From Agrobacterium pusense (GTDB lineage: Bacteria; Pseudomonadota; Alphaproteobacteria; Rhizobiales; Rhizobiaceae), in the NCBI RefSeq assembly GCF_900102105.1, contig NZ_FNBB01000006.1:1-64000 (forward strand): 64,000 nt of DNA, written 5' to 3'. Positions 50,807 to 59,187 of the stretch are shown one piece after another (position 1 is the first letter of the stretch; the number at the start of each line of letters is the position of its first letter). Made by a program: the position numbers and the translations under genes. The notes beneath the pieces were generated by a model, which ran no database searches, was not told the origin of the DNA, and saw only the letters and a list, made by a program, of their open reading frames with translations.

Positions 50807-51894
50807 AGATCGCCTTTTACGGATCGAGCCTCCTCTCCGCCTACTGGAACGGCGCCGCCACCTACTATCGCGGATTGCTGAAGGCCCTGGCGACAAGAGG
50901 TTACGATATCACCTTCTATGAGCCCGACATATTCGACCGGCAGAAGAACCGCGATATCGACCCGCCGGACTGGTGCAGGGTCGTTGTTTATGAAGGAACC
51001 GTCAGCGCGCTGCGGCAGGCTGCAAGCCGCGCGGCGGAGGCCGACATCGTCGTCAAGGCAAGCGGCGTCGGGTTTGAGGATGATCTGTTGATGGCCGAGG
51101 TGCTGGATCACGCCCGCGAGAATGCGCTGACGATTTTCTGGGATGTCGACGCCCCGGCCACGCTTGCCGAACTGCGGACCTCCCCGGACCACCCGTTGCG
51201 CCATGCACTGGCCCGGACGGATCTTGTGCTGACTTATGGCGGCGGCGAGCCGGTGATCGACGCCTATCGGTCGCTCGGCGCCAGAGACTGTATCCCCGTC
51301 TATAATGCACTCGATCCCGAAACCCATCACCCCGTTCCACTCGACCCGCGCTTCGCGGCCTCTCTGGGATTTCTGGGAAACCGCCTTCCGGATCGTGAGG
51401 AAAGGGTCGAGACATTCTTCCTCGAGCCGGCCGCACGTCTCGATAAAGAAACCTTCCTGCTCGGCGGATCGGGCTGGCAAGGAAAGGCGATGTCCCCGAA
51501 CATCCGCTATGTCGGACATGTTTCCACCCGCGACCACAATGCCTTCAACGCGACGCCCAAAGCGGTCCTGAACGTCTCGCGCGCTTCGATGGCCCAGAAC
51601 GGGTTCTCGCCCGCCACCCGTGTCTTCGAGGCCGCGGGGGCTGCCGCCTGTATCATCACCGACCATTGGGACGGTATCGACCTTTTTCTGAAACCCGAGG
51701 AGGAAATCCTGATCGCACGCGACGGCAAGGATGTCATCGATATCCTGTTGGCGCTCACCCCTGCAAGGGCGGCCGCCATCGGCGAGCGCGCCTCGACAAG
51801 AGTGCGACACGAACATACCTATGAACATCGCGCCGAGGACGTGGACCGATTGTTTCGCGCCCGCAGTGCCATGAGCGTGGAGGCGGCGGAATGA
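50803..51894 (+). CDS. CgeB-like glycosyltransferase, paralogue 2
   Basis: The 363-aa protein starts MKIAFYGSSLLSAYWNGAAT, and the C-terminal donor-site segment reads ATRVFEAAGAAACIITDHWD. It aligns by eye with its two neighbours in length, start pattern and the LNVSRASM strand. It overlaps the previous and following genes by four bases each (ATGA), giving translational coupling. Cytoplasmic; substrate unknown. Confidence 0.83.
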   Translation: MKIAFYGSSLLSAYWNGAATYYRGLLKALATRGYDITFYEPDIFDRQKNRDIDPPDWCRVVVYEGTVSALRQAASRAAEADIVVKASGVGFEDDLLMAEVLDHARENALTIFWDVDAPATLAELRTSPDHPLRHALARTDLVLTYGGGEPVIDAYRSLGARDCIPVYNALDPETHHPVPLDPRFAASLGFLGNRLPDREERVETFFLEPAARLDKETFLLGGSGWQGKAMSPNIRYVGHVSTRDHNAFNATPKAVLNVSRASMAQNGFSPATRVFEAAGAAACIITDHWDGIDLFLKPEEEILIARDGKDVIDILLALTPARAAAIGERASTRVRHEHTYEHRAEDVDRLFRARSAMSVEAAE

Positions 51895-53042
51895 TAAAAC
51901 CGCTCGACATCGTCTTCCTGGGCCTCAGCCTTTCGTCATCATGGGGCAACGGCCATGCCACAACCTTCCGCTCGCTCATTCGCGGTCTCGCCGCGGCTGG
52001 CCACCGGGTGCTCTTTCTGGAGCGCGACACGCCGTGGTATGCGACAAAACGCGATTTGCCCGCTCCCGATTTCTGCGAGCTCGTCTATTACGATGACCCG
52101 ATCGCCGTGACGCAGGAGTATGCGCAGCGGCTGCGGGAGGCGGATGCTGTCATCGTCGGATCCTATGTGCCGGATGGGGTCGGCGTCATCGACGCCGTCA
52201 AGGCGCTCGGACCGAAACGGCTCTGCTTCTATGATATCGATACGCCGGTAACTCTTGAGAAACTCAACAGGAACGACGAAGAATATCTCGCCCGAAGGCA
52301 GATCCCCCTGTTCGACATCTATTTTTCCTTCACCGGCGGCGACACGTTGCATCGCCTTGAACGGCAATATGGCGCGCAGCGCGCGGAAGCGCTCTACTGC
52401 TCTGTCGATGCGGCCCGTTACCGGAAATCTGGCGACGAAACCCGGTGGGATCTCGGTTACCTCGGCACCTATAGCCGGGATCGCCAGCCGAAACTTGAAG
52501 CGCTGCTGATCGAACCGGCACGCCGGTTGCCCCACATGCGGTTCGTTGTCGCCGGCCCGCAATATCCCGGCAACATCGACTGGCCGGAAAATGTCGAGCG
52601 CATCGAACATCTGCCGCCTGAAAAACATTCGGCATTTTATAGCTGCCAGCGTTTCACGCTGAACATCACGCGCGCCGATATGGTTGCGGCCGGCTGGTCG
52701 CCGAGCGTCCGTCTTTTCGAGGCCGCTGCATGCGGCACGCCGATCATTAGCGACTTCTGGCCGGGCCTCGCAGACCTTCTGCCCGAAAATGAAGCCGTTC
52801 TCATTGCCCGCAACACGGAACAGGTGGTGCATGCACTAACTTCCGTAGGGGCAGAACGCAGACAAGCCATGGCGGCTCACGCCCAGCGACGGATTCTCAA
52901 GCACCACACCGGCGAAACAAGGGCCGCCGAACTGACATCATATCTCACCGGAATACCGGCGAGGGTTCCGGAAACGGCGAAACACCCCTTCAGGCTCCAG
53001 AACAGGGAGAGCGAGTATGCCGCAGCGAAATCAAGGTACTAG
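51891..53042 (+). CDS. CgeB-like glycosyltransferase, paralogue 3
   Basis: The 383-aa protein starts MIKPLDIVFLGLSLSSSWGN and contains GHATTFRSLIRGLAAAGHRV. The donor-site segment is SVRLFEAAACGTPIISDFWP, with LNITRADMVAAG just before, matching the other two paralogues. The last 26 bases overlap the next gene. Its role is probably successive addition of sugar residues along with the other transferases (inference). Confidence 0.84.
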   Translation: MIKPLDIVFLGLSLSSSWGNGHATTFRSLIRGLAAAGHRVLFLERDTPWYATKRDLPAPDFCELVYYDDPIAVTQEYAQRLREADAVIVGSYVPDGVGVIDAVKALGPKRLCFYDIDTPVTLEKLNRNDEEYLARRQIPLFDIYFSFTGGDTLHRLERQYGAQRAEALYCSVDAARYRKSGDETRWDLGYLGTYSRDRQPKLEALLIEPARRLPHMRFVVAGPQYPGNIDWPENVERIEHLPPEKHSAFYSCQRFTLNITRADMVAAGWSPSVRLFEAAACGTPIISDFWPGLADLLPENEAVLIARNTEQVVHALTSVGAERRQAMAAHAQRRILKHHTGETRAAELTSYLTGIPARVPETAKHPFRLQNRESEYAAAKSRY

Positions 53043-54051
53043 AACGGTTGTTGTCGCAGGTGGCGGCGGCTTTGTGGGTTCGCATCTCTGTGACGCGCTG
53101 CTTGCACGCGGCGACAGGGTCATCTGCGTCGACAGCTTCCTGACCGGTTCGAGGTCGAATGTCCGCCCGCTTGTCAATCATCCACGTTTCCGGCTTATCG
53201 AATCCGACATATGCGAATTGCGGGACATCGATGAACCGGTTCAGCAGATCTATAATCTCGCCTGTGCGGCGTCCCCGCCGCAATATCAGGCCGATCCCGT
53301 TCATACGATGATGACCTGCGTTTCAGGCACCGGCAATCTTCTTGCTCTCGCGCAACACCATGGCGCCTCCTTCCTCCAGGCTTCCACGAGCGAAGTCTAT
53401 GGCGACCCGGACGAACATCCGCAGCGCGAAGACTACCGCGGCAATGTGAGCTGCACGGGCCCCCGTGCCTGTTACGACGAAGGAAAACGCGCGGCGGAAG
53501 CGCTGTGCTTCGATCTTTTGCGTGCGGGCAAGGTCGACGCACGCATCGCCCGGATATTCAACACCTATGGGCCGCGCATGCGACCGGATGACGGGCGTAT
53601 CGTGTCCAATCTGCTCGTGCAGGCGATTGCGGGCGAGCCGCTGACAATCTACGGGACGGGCGAGCAGACACGTTCTTTCTGTTATGTGAGCGATCTCGTC
53701 ACGGGTTTGATCGCACTCATGGATGTCGACCCCAATCCGGGCGTTCCCGTCAATCTTGGCAATCCCGGCGAATTCACGATCAGACAGCTGGCCGACCTCG
53801 TTCTTCTGACAGTTCCCACGCGGTCGGTACTGGTACACCGTCCCCTCCCGACTGACGACCCGCGACGGCGGCGGCCGGATATTTCCCGCGCCCGGGAACT
53901 GCTTCGCTGGGCGCCGCAAGTGCCGCTCACCGAGGGCCTTCGCCACACAGCGGACTGGTTCGCCTTCGCCCTGGCTGGCGGAAACTCCAAGGCAGGAGCG
54001 CCCCCGGCAGGCAGCGGAGCAATCGCCGCCGGCGCGGTGCTGGGACCATGA
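53017..54051 (+). CDS. UDP-glucuronate-decarboxylase-like epimerase (UDP-xylose synthase family)
   Basis: The 344-aa extended SDR has GGGGFVGSHL (residues 15-24), ASTSEVYGDP, and the active-site segment GPRACYDEGKRAAEA. The latter is nearly the UDP-xylose synthase signature (GPRSCYDEGKR). This points to decarboxylation of UDP-glucuronate to UDP-xylose, supplying a pentose donor to the neighbouring transferases. The C-terminal Ala/Gly-rich tail (about 25 residues) is extra. GGGAGAGCGAGT precedes ATG inside the preceding gene. Confidence 0.85.
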   Translation: MPQRNQGTRTVVVAGGGGFVGSHLCDALLARGDRVICVDSFLTGSRSNVRPLVNHPRFRLIESDICELRDIDEPVQQIYNLACAASPPQYQADPVHTMMTCVSGTGNLLALAQHHGASFLQASTSEVYGDPDEHPQREDYRGNVSCTGPRACYDEGKRAAEALCFDLLRAGKVDARIARIFNTYGPRMRPDDGRIVSNLLVQAIAGEPLTIYGTGEQTRSFCYVSDLVTGLIALMDVDPNPGVPVNLGNPGEFTIRQLADLVLLTVPTRSVLVHRPLPTDDPRRRRPDISRARELLRWAPQVPLTEGLRHTADWFAFALAGGNSKAGAPPAGSGAIAAGAVLGP

Positions 54052-54788
54052 CCATGCGCCGGAAACTGGAAAAGCAGATCGAGGATCTCGGGCCCTGGTT
54101 CCAGAACATGGCGATCGCAGGCGTGGAAACAGCGCCAGACCACTTTCTCGGCAACTACCCGGCATTTAAGTGGGAGGGGTTTCGCCACATCATTCCAGAA
54201 GATCTCGGCGGTCGCAGCGTTCTCGATATCGGATGTAATGCCGGGTTTTACAGCGTGGAAATGAAACGTCGCAATGCCGGGCGTGTCGTCGGCATCGATG
54301 CCGACCCGCACTATCTCGCCCAGGCCCGCTTTGTCGCCGAGCAATCCGGACTCGACATAGAGTTCCGGCAATTGTCGGTTTATGACGTGGCCAGGCTTGA
54401 AGAGCGTTTTGACCTCGTGATCTTCATGGGCGTGTTTTACCATCTGCGGCATCCGCTTCTGGCGCTCGATCTCATCCACGAACATGTCGCAGCCGATATG
54501 ATGCTCTTCCAGTCGCTTCAGCGGGGTGACGGGAGAATACCCGACCTCGAAGAAGATTACCCGTTTTCCGAATGGGCCATGTTCGAGGACCCCGCCTATC
54601 CCAAACTGTTTTTCGTGGAGGAACGGTATGCGGCTGATCCGACGAACTGGTTCATACCCAACAGGGCCGCGGTGGAGGCAATGCTTCGCAGCGCCGGCTT
54701 CATCATAGAGCGACATCCGGAACGGGAGGTTTATCTATGCCGGCGCGGGGCACGCCACTATGCGGCAGAGCCGCCGCCGGGAGAATAG
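54048..54788 (+). CDS. SAM-dependent methyltransferase (Rta_06860/CmoB-like family)
   Basis: The 246-aa class I methyltransferase has the SAM-binding motif LDIGCNAGFYS (about residues 60-70), the acidic loop GIDADPHYL, and MGVFYHLRHPLLALD. The arrangement resembles CmoB-like enzymes and the TIGR04290 (Rta_06860) group as I recall it. The likely target is the glycan or lipid product of this cluster, not tRNA (inference from context). ATGA overlap with the previous gene; a second ATG follows six bases later. Confidence 0.82.
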   Translation: MTMRRKLEKQIEDLGPWFQNMAIAGVETAPDHFLGNYPAFKWEGFRHIIPEDLGGRSVLDIGCNAGFYSVEMKRRNAGRVVGIDADPHYLAQARFVAEQSGLDIEFRQLSVYDVARLEERFDLVIFMGVFYHLRHPLLALDLIHEHVAADMMLFQSLQRGDGRIPDLEEDYPFSEWAMFEDPAYPKLFFVEERYAADPTNWFIPNRAAVEAMLRSAGFIIERHPEREVYLCRRGARHYAAEPPPGE

Positions 54789-54792
54789 ACCC

Positions 54793-55449
54793 GTGCCGAC
54801 CGCGGCCCGCAAGAACCGCCCCCCACCGGCCTTTCAGCCCGATCATGCCGAAGCGCCTTCACTCGCTGCATTGCACAGACAGGCCGAAGGCTGCGAACGT
54901 TGCGATCTTTACAGGAATGCGACCCAGCTGGTTTTTGGCGAGGGCAGAAACGATGCGAGTGTCGTGCTTGTCGGCGAACAGCCCGGCAATGACGAAGACC
55001 TGAAGGGCCATCCATTTGTCGGCCCCGCGGGCCGGCTGCTAGACGCATGCCTGCAGGAAGCAGACGTCGATCGCTCGCAATGTTATGTCACCAATGCCGT
55101 CAAGCATTTCAAGTTTGAACAAAGAGGCAAACGGCGGCTCCATGCGCGCCCCAACAGCGGGGAAGTGCAGCGCTGCGCCTGGTGGCTGGGAGCGGAACTG
55201 CGGTTACTCAAACCAGAGCTGATCGTCGCCATGGGCGCGACGGCTTTTTATTCGCTCACCGGCCGTACCAGCGGAGTCACCACGGAGCGGGGGCATTTCT
55301 CCACCACCCCTGGCGGAACACGCCTTCTCGTGACCATTCACCCTTCCTACCTGCTGCGCCTTCGCGACCGCGACGAGGCGCGACTACAACGGCAGGCCTT
55401 CGTCGCCGATCTGCGCAAGATAAGGAAATTTCTGGCGGCGGCAGAATAA
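54793..55449 (+). CDS. udgX: UdgX-type uracil-DNA glycosylase
   Basis: The 218-aa DNA-repair protein has the UdgX variants of the uracil-glycosylase motifs: GEQPGNDED at the active site, and the extra loop GKRRLH, equivalent to the KRRIH loop whose histidine bonds covalently to the uracil site in mycobacterial UdgX. A CERC pair and a later QRCAWW cysteine fit the Fe-S cluster; VTIHPSYLLR is the second active-site segment. GTG at 54793 follows CGGGAGA and is preferred to an in-frame ATG inside the previous gene. It follows the methyltransferase gene after four bases. Confidence 0.88.
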   Translation: MPTAARKNRPPPAFQPDHAEAPSLAALHRQAEGCERCDLYRNATQLVFGEGRNDASVVLVGEQPGNDEDLKGHPFVGPAGRLLDACLQEADVDRSQCYVTNAVKHFKFEQRGKRRLHARPNSGEVQRCAWWLGAELRLLKPELIVAMGATAFYSLTGRTSGVTTERGHFSTTPGGTRLLVTIHPSYLLRLRDRDEARLQRQAFVADLRKIRKFLAAAE

Positions 55450-55482
55450 GCGGTCTGCTGCCAGTAATCATTTCCAGCCGCG

Positions 55483-55507
55483 GGAACAAGCTTCTTCAAG
55501 CGTGGTT
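55483..55507 (+). promoter_or_regulatory. EcfG-type promoter for the 115-aa gene
   Basis: GGAAC (55483-55487), 17 bases, GTT (55505-55507), 24 bases before the ATG at 55532. Confidence 0.8.
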
Positions 55508-55531
55508 AGGCACTGCCGAAAGGGAGGATTG

Positions 55532-55879
55532 ATGGCAATGAAGAAGAAGATCGAATGTGAGATCATGGCACATGAAAATGGCTGGGCCGTTCTGGTCGGC
55601 AATGTCATGGAGGCTGTTTATCCAAGCCGTTATCTCGCGGTAACATCGGCGAAGACGCGGCACATGGACTTCATCCTTGTGGACGAAGCCATGCCACTGC
55701 GTCACTCGACGACGGACGTCATGGCGACCGACCGGGCGGTATCGCGCCGAAACGGTGAAGCGTTCCGGCTGACAGTCGCCGCGCCTTACCAGGTGGACAT
55801 TCCCTTGAAACGCAGGCGGGGGGAAATAAACACGCCGGTCTCGATTGAAGGCCGGGACCTGGTCACTGGAAAATTTTGA
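55532..55879 (+). CDS. Stress-type protein of unknown function, 115 aa
   Basis: The soluble protein starts MAMKKKIECEIMAHENGWAV and has alternating beta-like segments with no signal peptide. The start at 55532 follows GGAGGATTG. An exact GGAAC-N17-GTT promoter precedes it with a leader of about 20 bases, so it should be part of the general stress regulon. A 9-bp inverted repeat without T tract (55896-55920) follows. No family recognised. Confidence 0.7.
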   Translation: MAMKKKIECEIMAHENGWAVLVGNVMEAVYPSRYLAVTSAKTRHMDFILVDEAMPLRHSTTDVMATDRAVSRRNGEAFRLTVAAPYQVDIPLKRRRGEINTPVSIEGRDLVTGKF

Positions 55880-55950
55880 GGGATACGGTATGGATGCCGT
55901 CCGGAAAAGATGCCGGACGGGATCGCTCCATCTATCCGCTAGGCGCCGGT

Positions 55951-56097
55951 TCAGCCGGCCAGCAGCCAGACGAGAAAGCCGCCGATAAGGATGAAGACCA
56001 GGATGACGCCAAGCAATCGCGCCAGCCCCTCATTGGTATTGGTGTCTGCGCCGACAATCGTCCAATAGATCGATTTTTCGTCTGTCCGTTCGCTCAT
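55951..56097 (-). CDS. Small membrane protein, 48 aa
   Basis: The frame begins MSERTDEKSIYWTIVGADTN and has one hydrophobic segment (LGVILVFILIGGFLVWLLAG) at the C-terminus. Reverse-strand GAGGAGAGGCAG gives a good ribosome-binding site. It lies 24 bases after the 74-aa membrane protein gene on the same strand. Probably an inner-membrane stress micro-protein; function unknown. Confidence 0.7.
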   Translation of the reverse strand: MSERTDEKSIYWTIVGADTNTNEGLARLLGVILVFILIGGFLVWLLAG

Positions 56098-56121
56098 CTG
56101 CCTCTCCTCGCGGGATACTTG

Positions 56122-56346
56122 TCAGGATGCGCGGCCAGGATGCGTACCGACAAGGAAAGATAATGCAATCACGATAGCCAGTGCGAAGATGACCAAAGCA
56201 TAGATCATCATCCTCTTCCATGTTCGCTTCCGTCCGCGAAAGGCACCGTCATCGACGCCGACGGGCGAATATTTGGAATCGAACTCCTCACTGACAGGGC
56301 GATTGAGGTCCTCTTCCGGTTTTATGCGGTCGCGTGGCTCGGCCAT
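56122..56346 (-). CDS. Small membrane protein, 74 aa
   Basis: The 74-aa protein has a charged N-terminal half (MAEPRDRIKPEEDLNRPVSE) and a C-terminal transmembrane helix (MMIYALVIFALAIVIALSFL). Start chosen at 56346. It sits between the DUF982 gene (28 bases upstream) and the 48-aa membrane gene, forming a leftward run possibly driven by the promoter before the YciE gene. No family recognised. Confidence 0.68.
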   Translation of the reverse strand: MAEPRDRIKPEEDLNRPVSEEFDSKYSPVGVDDGAFRGRKRTWKRMMIYALVIFALAIVIALSFLVGTHPGRAS

Positions 56347-56374
56347 CTTGTCCTCGTGCTTTCTGTTCCGGGTC

Positions 56375-56710
56375 TCAGCGGCGGGGCGCGGCCGCCAAAC
56401 TCCCTTTGCCGCCGGCTTTCGCCCCCGGAAAGAGCGGCAGCTGAGTATTTTCGATACCTGACGATGGGCCAAGCGGAATACCGGCCTCAAGACATGCTGC
56501 AATCAAATGCTCCCTCGCAACCGCCGAAGAGCCATTTCTCAACATGGCCAGGCGGCAACTCCTCAAAGCCCGAGCGTAATGGACGCCTGCCTTTTCAGGC
56601 CATTCCTCCTCCAGCAAACGAACCGCCTCATCCACGCCAGAAACGTTGAAGCAGCGGCCGCCCAGAGAAATTTCAAGCGGATATGCGCCGAGCAGCGGAA
56701 TTGTCGTCAT
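56375..56710 (-). CDS. DUF982 family protein, 111 aa
   Basis: The protein shows the DUF982 pattern seen in many rhizobial small proteins: VDEAVRLLEEEWPEKAGVHY, then ALRSCRLAML and AREHLIAACLEAGIPL. The C-terminal tail is Gly/Ala/Pro-rich. The start at 56710 is preferred because GGAG lies six bases before it. Function unknown. It follows the YciE-like gene after 135 bases. Confidence 0.78.
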   Translation of the reverse strand: MTTIPLLGAYPLEISLGGRCFNVSGVDEAVRLLEEEWPEKAGVHYARALRSCRLAMLRNGSSAVAREHLIAACLEAGIPLGPSSGIENTQLPLFPGAKAGGKGSLAAAPRR

Positions 56711-56845
56711 CTTTTTCTCCATCGCCGTGGCGTTTGCCACGCGGTCGTGGACCATGCAGGGTTCGGGCGCGGAAACAGCCCGCGCCGTCACTTACGGGTC
56801 GACTTTCGCATCCGAAATGCGGAAGACGGATCCAGCGCTATTCCG

Positions 56846-57346
56846 TCAGGCAGCTTTCTGGCTTTTCGGGTTGGCTACCGTCGCGGCGAGTTTCGTCAGT
56901 TTTTTGTCGGTTGCGCCTTCTTCGTCGAGGTTTGCCTGAAGCAGCGGAACGCCTTCATCGATGCCCAGCTGGCCCGCCCACGCCACCAGAGTGCCATAAC
57001 GGGCAATCTCGTAATGTTCGACGGCCTGCGCGGAGGCAATCAGGCCCGCGTCGAGCGCCGGCGAATCCTTGAAGGATTCGATGATTTCCTCGGCTTCCGC
57101 AATAATGCCCTGAATGGCCTCGCACGTCTTGCCGCGCGCATTCTTGCCGATGATTTCGAACACGCGCTCCAGACGCTCGATCTGGCCTTGCGTCTCATCC
57201 CGGTGCTGCAGGAAACCCTGTTTCGCCTCTTCGAGCTGCGCGGCGCGCGCCATTTTCGGCAAGGCCTTGAGTATCTGTTTTTCCGCATAATAGATGTCCT
57301 TCAGGCCATCCAGAAACAGATCGTCGAGCGTTTTTTGACTAGCCAT
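56846..57346 (-). CDS. YciE/YciF-type ferritin-like protein (DUF892)
   Basis: The 166-aa four-helix protein starts with the DUF892 signature (LDDLFLDGLKDIYYAEKQIL, then KALPKMA) and contains iron-binding-type Glu/His helices (RDETQGQIERLERVFE, VEHYEIARYGTLVAWA). YciE/YciF proteins are stress-induced di-iron ferritin-like proteins of unclear reaction. An exact GGAAC-N17-GTT promoter lies 29 bases upstream, consistent with general-stress control. It ends in a lysine-containing tail (ANPKSQKAA). Confidence 0.9.
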   Translation of the reverse strand: MASQKTLDDLFLDGLKDIYYAEKQILKALPKMARAAQLEEAKQGFLQHRDETQGQIERLERVFEIIGKNARGKTCEAIQGIIAEAEEIIESFKDSPALDAGLIASAQAVEHYEIARYGTLVAWAGQLGIDEGVPLLQANLDEEGATDKKLTKLAATVANPKSQKAA

Positions 57347-57375
57347 TTACGTCTCCTTGAGTGAACGACGCCCCG

Positions 57376-57400
57376 AACCCCGAGTGCCCAGAATTGTTCC
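57376..57400 (-). promoter_or_regulatory. EcfG-type promoter for the YciE/YciF-like gene
   Basis: GGAAC (57400-57396), 17 bases, GTT (57378-57376) on the minus strand, 29 bases before the ATG at 57346. Confidence 0.82.
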
Positions 57401-57589
57401 GCTCTGGCTGAAAAGACCTGAAAAAAGCGCATCCGGACGTGCCGCGTTCATCGCCGGTGCATGTTCAGAACTACACAGTAGTGCCGTCTCGCATATATTT
57501 GATGAAATCGGATGAACCGACTACGGTTAGTTAGACATTATAGTATTGAATAGAGATACGCATTGCCGGTGGCGTGCGAGGAGCAAGGC

Positions 57590-57949
57590 ATGCAGACTAT
57601 CAAGCGTCTCCCTATAATGGTCATCGGCGCGGCCGACACAGTCACACCGGAAATAGCAAAAGCCTGGTCCCGAGCGCAGGTCGGCCTGATAGGTCCCTAC
57701 CCGGCCGACGTTATGGAAAATGACGATACGCTGCTGTTTTCCGCCGCCATCATCGATGTCCGCTACGAGGCGGAGATCATGCTTCGTCTGACCGATCAGC
57801 TTGAAGAGAAGGCCGTTCCCTACCTGTTTTTCGTGCCCCGACCGGTCTTCGAGAGCGAACCGGGACCTTTTGTGCTCTCCGCACGTTCAGAGGACATAGA
57901 CAACATTGTCTCCGCCTTGATGGCGCAGGGAGGGGGCATAAGACACTAG
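57590..57949 (+). CDS. Atypical receiver-domain protein, 119 aa
   Basis: The protein resembles stand-alone receiver domains of the type found in Rhizobiales: LIGPYPADVMENDD, then AAIIDVRYEAEIM and LEEKAVPYLFFVP, where the Asp of IIDVRY is the expected phosphorylation site. The acidic pocket at the N-terminus (MVIGAAD) is degenerate, so phosphorylation is doubtful. The start at 57590 follows GAGGAGCAAGGC. The Crp/Fnr gene follows after 14 bases, so they are probably one operon. Confidence 0.7.
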   Translation: MQTIKRLPIMVIGAADTVTPEIAKAWSRAQVGLIGPYPADVMENDDTLLFSAAIIDVRYEAEIMLRLTDQLEEKAVPYLFFVPRPVFESEPGPFVLSARSEDIDNIVSALMAQGGGIRH

Positions 57950-57963
57950 CGAGGCAAAGTGTT

Positions 57964-58725
57964 ATGCTGGAGCGGAGCAACGGGCGGGAAGAAACGGGTT
58001 TCCTCCTTTCCCTTCTTGATGCGGAAATCCGGAGCGAGGTGCTGAAGGCGTCGACATCGTTGACACTTTCGCTTGGCGACAAACTTTTCTCAGCCGGTCA
58101 GCGCATCGATCGCGTGCTTTTTCTCGCCTCGGGCATAGCATCCATCGTTGTAGTTTCCAGATCAGGACGGAAAACCGAGAGCGGCATCGTCGGACATGAA
58201 GGTTTCATACCCACCGGTGCACTCGCCGGCGCGGAGGAGAACTTAACCGAGATCGTCGTTCAGGCGCCGGGCAAGGCGGTGGCTATGGACATGGAGGTTT
58301 TCCGCAGCCTGATGGCGAAACATCAAATATTCTCGGACATCGTGATCTGCGCCTCGCACGTCGCGAGGACGCAGGTGGAATGCACGGCCGCCGCCAACGC
58401 CACAGGCACGGTCAGCCAGCGCCTGGCGCGTTGGCTCCTGATGTGTCACGACCGCGTGCGTGGCGACCAGCTACAGTTGACCCACGATTTTCTCTCGCTA
58501 ATGCTGGCGGTGAGGCGCCCGAGCGTGACGGATGCCCTGCACGTCCTCGAAAGCGAACGCCTGATCCGCGCCGAGAGAGCGAAAATCACCATAAGGGACC
58601 GGCAAGCGCTGGAAACATATGCGCAGGAATATTACGGGCTGGCAGAGGAGGAAAGTGCGCGGGTATTCGCGCGCTTTCATGCGCAGATATCCGAAGTGGC
58701 CGGAAGACATAATCTCGCATTATAG
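57964..58725 (+). CDS. Crp/Fnr-family transcription regulator, paralogue of 43275-44048
   Basis: The 253-aa protein has a cNMP-binding-like fold (LFSAGQRIDRVLFLASGIAS) and a helix-turn-helix (RLARWLLMCHDRVRGDQLQL, then MLAVRRPSVTDALHVLE). It shares the RWLLMCHDR segment with the other Crp/Fnr protein in this window. No FNR cysteine cluster is visible. It probably works with the atypical receiver protein encoded 14 bases upstream. Confidence 0.86.
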   Translation: MLERSNGREETGFLLSLLDAEIRSEVLKASTSLTLSLGDKLFSAGQRIDRVLFLASGIASIVVVSRSGRKTESGIVGHEGFIPTGALAGAEENLTEIVVQAPGKAVAMDMEVFRSLMAKHQIFSDIVICASHVARTQVECTAAANATGTVSQRLARWLLMCHDRVRGDQLQLTHDFLSLMLAVRRPSVTDALHVLESERLIRAERAKITIRDRQALETYAQEYYGLAEEESARVFARFHAQISEVAGRHNLAL

Positions 58726-58840
58726 GCAGATCGGCGCCTTCGGTACGGTCACGACCATTTACCTCCACTCTTTTCCGTATAAGATAGACATGTGATCCCT
58801 TTTTTCGGCCTCGCAAAACGCAGCCGCCAAGGAGGTGAAA

Positions 58841-59077
58841 TTGTCCGCCTATCGCGCCTATCAGAGTTCGGGTATCTTCCTGAATGACGATATCAATACG
58901 GTCAAGTCGGCTTATGATAGCGTCCTGGCCGGAGAGCACGATCCCAGCCTTTGCTTGGAGGACGTCGCCCGTTACGTCCTCAAAATGTATAATCGCGGCA
59001 TTGTCGATCCCGGCAAACTCCACGAAATGTCGGCGCTTTATTTCAGAATGAGGCGCACCGGCCAACGCCGGGCGTAG
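58841..59077 (+). CDS. Small cytoplasmic protein, 78 aa, unknown function
   Basis: The protein reads YRAYQSSGIFLNDDINTVKS early and ends FRMRRTGQRRA; it looks helical, with mixed charge. AAGGAGGTGAAA is placed correctly for the TTG at 58841; the in-frame GTG at 58835 overlaps that ribosome-binding site and is less likely. No stress promoter pattern was found in front. No family recognised. Confidence 0.6.
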   Translation: MSAYRAYQSSGIFLNDDINTVKSAYDSVLAGEHDPSLCLEDVARYVLKMYNRGIVDPGKLHEMSALYFRMRRTGQRRA

Positions 59078-59122
59078 GCCCTTGGGTCGTCGATGCGGCC
59101 GGGCTAAGGCGGCCGTGCGGGC

Positions 59123-59147
59123 GGAACTTTCGGCGGACCGGATTGTT
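59123..59147 (+). promoter_or_regulatory. EcfG-type promoter for the isochorismatase-like gene
   Basis: GGAAC (59123-59127), 17 bases, GTT (59145-59147), 40 bases before the ATG at 59188. Confidence 0.8.
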
Positions 59148-59187
59148 AGCTGACCGTAGCTGACCCACAAATCATTCGGACATTCCC

